A DNA stretch of 10,551 bases, taken from the NCBI GenBank assembly GCA_016839665.1, contig JAEOTU010000164.1, forward strand, positions 1 through 10,551. Reading direction: 5' to 3'. Numbering within the stretch: the stretch's first letter is position 1; the number at the start of each line of letters is the position of its first letter. Source of the DNA: Candidatus Hodarchaeota archaeon. Its GTDB lineage: Archaea > Asgardarchaeota > Heimdallarchaeia > Hodarchaeales > Hodarchaeaceae. Positions 7,380 through 10,551 of the stretch are shown piece after piece. The notes beneath the pieces were generated by a model that made no database searches, was not told the DNA's origin, and saw nothing but the letters and a program-made list of their open reading frames with translations. The position numbers were made by a program, and so were the translations under genes.

Positions 7380-8882
7380 ATGACAAAGTATAAAAACAGG
7401 GAAAAGTCGGATATTTTTGATCTGAAGTTGAAAGATTGGCGAACACACCTTCAAAGGCAGTTTGAAGAACTTGATCTATTAAGTAAAGATGATTTCAGGG
7501 TTTACCTCGTTCTTCTTGAGTCAAGAGAAGAAATTGTAGGGCACGAGCTGACTGAGATTCTTCCCGATTTAAAACGTACTACAATCTATTCTATCTTAAC
7601 CCGTCTTCAAAAGCAAAATTGGATTGAAATTACAAACCCTGGGAAGCGACCTGCTCGATACCGTGCTTTAGATCCATTAAGATCTGTTGAACAAGCGTTA
7701 AATGAACATCAACAACACGTTGAACAATTAACGCAGTTACGGGATTTTATTATTAATACAGTTTTGCCAGATATTGCTGATGCATCCCTTTTTGGAGGAA
7801 GAGTAACTCGTACATTCATTCTTAATGGAATTGACGACTTTAATCGCCAGTTAGCTGATGCTATTGATCAAGCAAATGAGCGAATCATGGCTCATTGTCC
7901 TTTTGCAACTATTCTTCAATTTCAGAAACCCTTATCAGATGCTATTAATAGAATTTTAGAGAAATTTTCCTCCTATATTCCGCCTTTTGGTTCTTCTGAT
8001 TCTGCTTCCTCTCCAAATCTTGTAGATCCTGATGCTATTAGGACAAATTGGGATTTTCAGCAAGAACATTTGGCAATCACAATCGCTCGGGAAAAAGAAG
8101 AAGATGAAATAGCTTTACCAGTAAAAATCGCCTATGATCCGAGTCTTTTACGTTCTCAAGTGTTTGTTATTGATAGTACAGTTTTTCTTTATTTATTAGA
8201 TGCCCCCCTCTTACCTACAGGAGTTCAATTTGGTTTAGGGTTAAAAATGGAAGATATCAACGTGGCTAATGCTTATGCTCACCTTCTTTCGCATATTTTC
8301 CAAGAAATGTGGATTCTCGGGCTTCCCACTCCCACTGTAGACTCTGTAGATCAACCAATGGCAAGTGATCCAGATTTAATTGCGGGTATTGAGAAACTTA
8401 TCCAGCAGGGTTGGCAACTTCTTTATGAAGATGCTCACCCTGAAATGCCTCACGTGGGTTTAGTTGCTCCTGATCCTATCTTTAGTGCTTTCCGTGAGGC
8501 AGGGATTCTTTATCTCCCTCTTAAAGAGAAGGATAATCCCGAGGAAATCCGTCAATATGCGTTTAACGAAATGGCTGAAGTATTCGTACAAGAAGTGAGT
8601 AAAGAGGGAAAAATGTTTGAAGCAACATGGTTTGATAGCACTGTAACACTTCTTGGGGTGGAATGTTTGACCCGTCATTTTGTGATATCTTTTCCTGAGC
8701 ATTTTACTTCTGCTGGAATTTTTACTGGCCTTAACCTTGACTATTTCAGACCAACCTCGCCCACTGATCCTCCTTCCTGTGCAGTTTTTCTCTATCATAA
8801 TCGAGCTATTGCAGCTGCTTGGGCAGTGTATCCTCCGAATGTTATTACCATTATGAAAGCTATTTTAGGAATTGGAGACTAA
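7380..8882 (+). CDS. TrmB-family transcriptional regulator, unusually long (500 residues)
   Basis: The N-terminus carries a TrmB winged helix-turn-helix at about residues 31-97. It has LSKDDFRVYLVLLES, a recognition-helix region LKRTTIYSILTRLQKQNWI (64-82), and a wing ending in RPARYRALDP (90-99). A probable helical linker (about 100-128) follows. Residues about 140-315 resemble the PLD-like effector half of TrmB proteins (TFILNGIDDFNRQLADAI, then LPVKIAYDPS and VFVIDSTVFLYLL). A further 180 residues (about 320-500) match nothing I recognise and probably sense a ligand or another signal. Typical TrmB proteins have about 230-350 residues, so this one is long. It diverges from the ABC operon across a 69-bp gap with a dyad operator and most likely controls that operon. 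No ribosome site precedes the ATG, so the message may be leaderless, although only a weak TATA-like CATAAACT (7346-7353) is seen. An in-frame extension continues after its stop. Confidence 0.9.
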   Translation: MTKYKNREKSDIFDLKLKDWRTHLQRQFEELDLLSKDDFRVYLVLLESREEIVGHELTEILPDLKRTTIYSILTRLQKQNWIEITNPGKRPARYRALDPLRSVEQALNEHQQHVEQLTQLRDFIINTVLPDIADASLFGGRVTRTFILNGIDDFNRQLADAIDQANERIMAHCPFATILQFQKPLSDAINRILEKFSSYIPPFGSSDSASSPNLVDPDAIRTNWDFQQEHLAITIAREKEEDEIALPVKIAYDPSLLRSQVFVIDSTVFLYLLDAPLLPTGVQFGLGLKMEDINVANAYAHLLSHIFQEMWILGLPTPTVDSVDQPMASDPDLIAGIEKLIQQGWQLLYEDAHPEMPHVGLVAPDPIFSAFREAGILYLPLKEKDNPEEIRQYAFNEMAEVFVQEVSKEGKMFEATWFDSTVTLLGVECLTRHFVISFPEHFTSAGIFTGLNLDYFRPTSPTDPPSCAVFLYHNRAIAAAWAVYPPNVITIMKAILGIGD

Positions 8883-8945
8883 ACGGAGAATGATGAGCTA
8901 GAATTCCTGGGATTTAGCTTAAAGGATTTAAAAGCTGTGAAATAA
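8883..8945 (+). other. In-frame open extension after the regulator stop codon
   Basis: Past the TAA at 8880-8882 the same frame stays open for 20 codons (TENDELEFLGFSLKDLKAVK) and ends at TAA 8943-8945. That is 2 nt before the ATG of the next gene (TAATAATG). The composition is protein-like. It may be the former C-terminus of the regulator cut by a nonsense change, a readthrough tail, or chance. It is the only content of the 65-bp gap. Confidence 0.35.
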
Positions 8946-8947
8946 TA

Positions 8948-9436
8948 ATGGATTCTCAACCGCATGAACACGGGGGATTAGCAGAAGCACATCCACAAAC
9001 TCATTTGAGAATTATTGTGTCTTTCATTTTGAATATCACAACAATAATATTAGATATATTCTTTTTACGAGTGTCAGAGAACTTTACTCTGTCTATTCAT
9101 CCGGTTATTCAATTAATTTCTTTCGTTAGTCTAGCAGGTTTTTCAGTTTATCTGCTAAAACTCACCCAAAATACTGTATATGGTGATGAACAAAAGTTAG
9201 TGGATACTGGAATTTACGCTTACACAAGAAATCCCATGTATTTAGCAGGTTTAATACTTAATTTTAGCTTTATATTACTGGCCATGTCAATAATCGCATT
9301 AATTTCCTTTATTGTAATATTTCTCCTATACAATAACATGGTGAACTTTGAAGAGACGAAACTTGAAAAAAAACTTGGACAAGAGTATTTGGAATATAAA
9401 AAGAAAGTAAAAAAGTGGATTCCTGGGATTTATTAG
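8948..9436 (+). CDS. Isoprenylcysteine carboxyl methyltransferase (ICMT/PEMT)-like membrane protein
   Basis: The 162-residue integral membrane protein has hydrophobic segments at about 21-41, 52-72 and 99-130; the last is probably two passes. The family core is intact: LVDTGIYAYTRNPMYLAGL (84-102), then EE at 136-137, then LGQEYLEYKKKVKKWIPG (143-160). These are the segments that bind S-adenosylmethionine in ICMT/PEMT enzymes. The usual RHPMY reads RNPMY here. The first 20 residues are polar and histidine-rich (HEHGG...HPQTH). The family methylates prenylated cysteines, phospholipid amines or other lipophilic acceptors. Prokaryotic members are mostly uncharacterised, so the substrate is open. 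It starts 65 nt after the regulator stop on the same strand and is probably cotranscribed with it. No strong ribosome site is visible. Confidence 0.9.
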   Translation: MDSQPHEHGGLAEAHPQTHLRIIVSFILNITTIILDIFFLRVSENFTLSIHPVIQLISFVSLAGFSVYLLKLTQNTVYGDEQKLVDTGIYAYTRNPMYLAGLILNFSFILLAMSIIALISFIVIFLLYNNMVNFEETKLEKKLGQEYLEYKKKVKKWIPGIY

Positions 9437-9540
9437 AATTTAAAACAATACATGATTGCATCTTTTCTCATCAGGTGAAAATCCCTCCACCCATTCATTA
9501 CAATGTTTAAGGTAGCTTTCGGAAATTTTGACATTATAAA
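9437..9540. other. Convergent intergenic gap
   Basis: This 104-bp gap lies between two genes that end toward each other. A short T-run at about 9462-9465 (plus) and A/T-rich bases near 9521-9526 could stop transcription on either side. No hairpin with a T-tract and no small gene is evident. Confidence 0.4.
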
Positions 9541-10428
9541 TTAACTATTAGTATGGTCAGCGATAATTAATATTTTATGTTCAGGCACGACAGGTTCATT
9601 GATTCCAAGATAAATAGCCTCAATCATCTCAAATCCCTGTGATTTTAGAATTTTTTCCCATCCTTTAGCCCTGAGAAAATTAAGTGGTACATTGATATCT
9701 TCGTCTCCAATTACTCGATTGTGAAACCAATCAAAAAAGCTATTAGTTATCCTTATGTTATCGTCTTCAATATATCCCTCTATAATGATTAGTCGTTTTT
9801 TGGTTATTCTCACTGCCTCCTTTAATAGATGTATGGGGTCACTTGCATGATGTAATACGGCATATAAAATGGTAGTATCGACTTCCTCATCCGCTATCGG
9901 TACTTTTTTTTCAGGATTGTATAAGATTAATGGTAGGTCACTATAATTATAATCTACGATATCAACCAGCAGAACTTCTTTCTTAAGATGTTGTTTGATT
10001 TCTAATGCTAAAAGTCCATTTCCTGCACCAAGATCAAGTATTTTCTCTCCTATAATGTAGTTTTCTATTAAATTAAAACACCTTTTAGCGCGTTCGAATT
10101 CAAGAGTTTTTCGATCTATATCATGATCATGAGAATCAATCCTTTTTCTGAGGAATTTCCGGAGTGTTCCTTCAACTTCAATAAGAGGTATTCCCTTTTT
10201 CATACCTTTCGTTATAGTTCTATTTACATATAACCAGAATATATGTCTTTGGAGGAATTTTAACTTAGCATTTTTCATGGTAGATAAAAATAGTGATCGA
10301 ATTTCATTCCAATATTGTTTATCTTTTTTACTTTTTTTAGAAAATATTGGATATATGACGGTTTCAACGACAGAAATGTCGTTTTGATGAATAGGTTTGT
10401 TAAATCTAATTGTTTCTACTTGAATCAT
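9541..10428 (-). CDS. Class I SAM-dependent methyltransferase with long N-terminal region
   Basis: The protein has 295 residues from the ATG at 10428. No signal peptide or membrane segment is evident. Residues 1-127 are basic and probably helical, without a domain I recognise. The methyltransferase core follows: motif I KILDLGAGNGL (129-139), acidic strand end VLLVDIVDY (152-160), VPIADEEVDTTIL (176-188), LYAVLHHASDP (188-198) and IIIEGYIEDD (214-223). The substrate is unknown. A longer form would need a TTG at 10464. The ATG at 10428 lies about 24 bp after the centre of a clear TATA box and has no ribosome site, so it is probably translated from a leaderless message. It is convergent with the ICMT-like gene and divergent from a possible gene at the right edge. 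Two palindromes upstream suggest control by a dimeric repressor. Confidence 0.9.
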   Translation of the reverse strand: MIQVETIRFNKPIHQNDISVVETVIYPIFSKKSKKDKQYWNEIRSLFLSTMKNAKLKFLQRHIFWLYVNRTITKGMKKGIPLIEVEGTLRKFLRKRIDSHDHDIDRKTLEFERAKRCFNLIENYIIGEKILDLGAGNGLLALEIKQHLKKEVLLVDIVDYNYSDLPLILYNPEKKVPIADEEVDTTILYAVLHHASDPIHLLKEAVRITKKRLIIIEGYIEDDNIRITNSFFDWFHNRVIGDEDINVPLNFLRAKGWEKILKSQGFEMIEAIYLGINEPVVPEHKILIIADHTNS

Positions 10429-10447
10429 TGTTTGACACAACTTCTTG

Positions 10448-10455
10448 CTTTTATA
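10448..10455 (-). promoter_or_regulatory. TATA box of the leaderless methyltransferase gene
   Basis: TATAAAAG on the minus strand is centred about 24 bp before the ATG at 10428, so transcription should begin at or next to the start codon. The TTG at 10464 lies upstream of this box and would not be in the transcript. Confidence 0.65.
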
Positions 10456-10457
10456 GG

Positions 10458-10471
10458 TGAGCAATTACTCA
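10458..10471. promoter_or_regulatory. Operator palindrome, copy 1
   Basis: TGAGCAATTACTCA is a 14-bp inverted repeat with one mismatched pair. It abuts the upstream side of the methyltransferase TATA box, where the BRE and TFB would sit. It resembles operators of ArsR/SmtB-type dimeric repressors (family knowledge); no such regulator is visible in the window. Confidence 0.6.
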
Positions 10472-10483
10472 ATTATTTTTAAG

Positions 10484-10497
10484 TGAGCAATTGCTCA
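10484..10497. promoter_or_regulatory. Operator palindrome, copy 2
   Basis: TGAGCAATTGCTCA is a perfect 14-bp palindrome, 26 bp centre to centre from copy 1. It lies just before the TTTATAAA at 10503-10510, so one copy sits beside each of two divergent promoters. Confidence 0.65.
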
Positions 10498-10502
10498 GTT
10501 AC

Positions 10503-10510
10503 TTTATAAA
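10503..10510 (+). promoter_or_regulatory. Possible TATA box of a divergent gene
   Basis: TTTATAAA is self-complementary. On the plus strand it predicts a transcript start around 10531-10533, some 10 nt before an ATG at 10542. Confidence 0.4.
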
Positions 10511-10541
10511 CCTTATGAATGGGTACCCTTTCGGCTTTGCT

Positions 10542-10551
10542 ATGACACTAA
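10542..10551 (+). CDS. Possible start of a divergent gene, runs off the right edge
   Basis: ATG ACA CTA begins here and is open to the edge, with another in-frame ATG at 10515. Only three codons are visible, so the product cannot be named. The support is the TATA-like element and palindrome upstream. A regulator that binds the palindromes would be a natural occupant, but that is a guess. Confidence 0.2.

Noticed and set aside
8460..8798. Minus-strand frame of 112 codons
   Set aside because: It is antisense to the regulator's C-terminal half, has an atypical composition and has no promoter or ribosome site.
8897..8918. Hairpin GCTAGAATTCC-TG-GGATTTAGC as a terminator after the regulator
   Set aside because: The stem has bulges and no T-tract follows. 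The next gene begins 30 nt later on the same strand.
8903..9432. Direct repeat ATTCCTGGGATTTA at 8903-8916 and 9419-9432 flanking the ICMT-like gene
   Set aside because: It is only 14 bp, and one copy is in the coding end of the gene in a different frame. No other sign of an attachment site or mobile element is present, so it is probably coincidence.
10429..10464. TTG start at 10464 for the right-hand methyltransferase
   Set aside because: It lies upstream of the TATA box that serves the ATG at 10428 and inside operator copy 1.

Overview
The window looks archaeal. It is AT-rich. Two upstream regions carry TATA-box promoters at archaeal spacing. Some genes have AGAGG/GAGGT ribosome sites, while one has no leader at all. 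It also encodes a TrmB-type regulator and a very long secreted NosD-like beta-helix protein. This combination is common in Asgard archaea and some Euryarchaeota, but nothing here fixes the lineage, so that placement is inference only.

Layout. Positions 1-3640 (minus strand) hold one continuous gene that runs off the left edge. It encodes a secreted right-handed parallel beta-helix protein of at least 1213 residues, with a globular domain inserted between two solenoid blocks. Toward the left edge the coils are organised into a five- or six-coil super-repeat. Next, on the same strand, is a Nudix hydrolase with an insertion inside its fold (3794-4423). Then, read right to left, comes a tight three-gene operon: ABC ATPase (7310-6378), ABC-2 permease (6377-5349) and a membrane-anchored SAM methyltransferase (5334-4570). 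Diverging from it on the plus strand is an unusually long TrmB-family regulator (7380-8882), followed by an isoprenylcysteine-carboxyl-methyltransferase-like membrane protein (8948-9436). A second, soluble SAM methyltransferase (9541-10428, minus) faces it convergently. This last gene starts from a leaderless promoter next to two copies of a 14-bp palindrome. A divergent gene may begin at the right edge.

How the genes may work together. The 69-bp gap between the regulator and the ABC operon carries three TTGTC/GACAA half-sites around the operon's TATA box. The simplest reading is that the TrmB protein blocks access to that promoter and is relieved by a ligand sensed by its large C-terminal part. 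The regulated set would be an ABC-2 exporter plus two membrane-associated methyltransferases, possibly an export and modification module for a lipophilic compound. The exporter, the regulator family and the methyltransferase folds are well supported by motifs. The substrate, and the idea that the genes form one system, are inference.

No RNA genes, CRISPR arrays, insertion sequences or origins were recognised. No gene-free stretch exceeds 300 bases.
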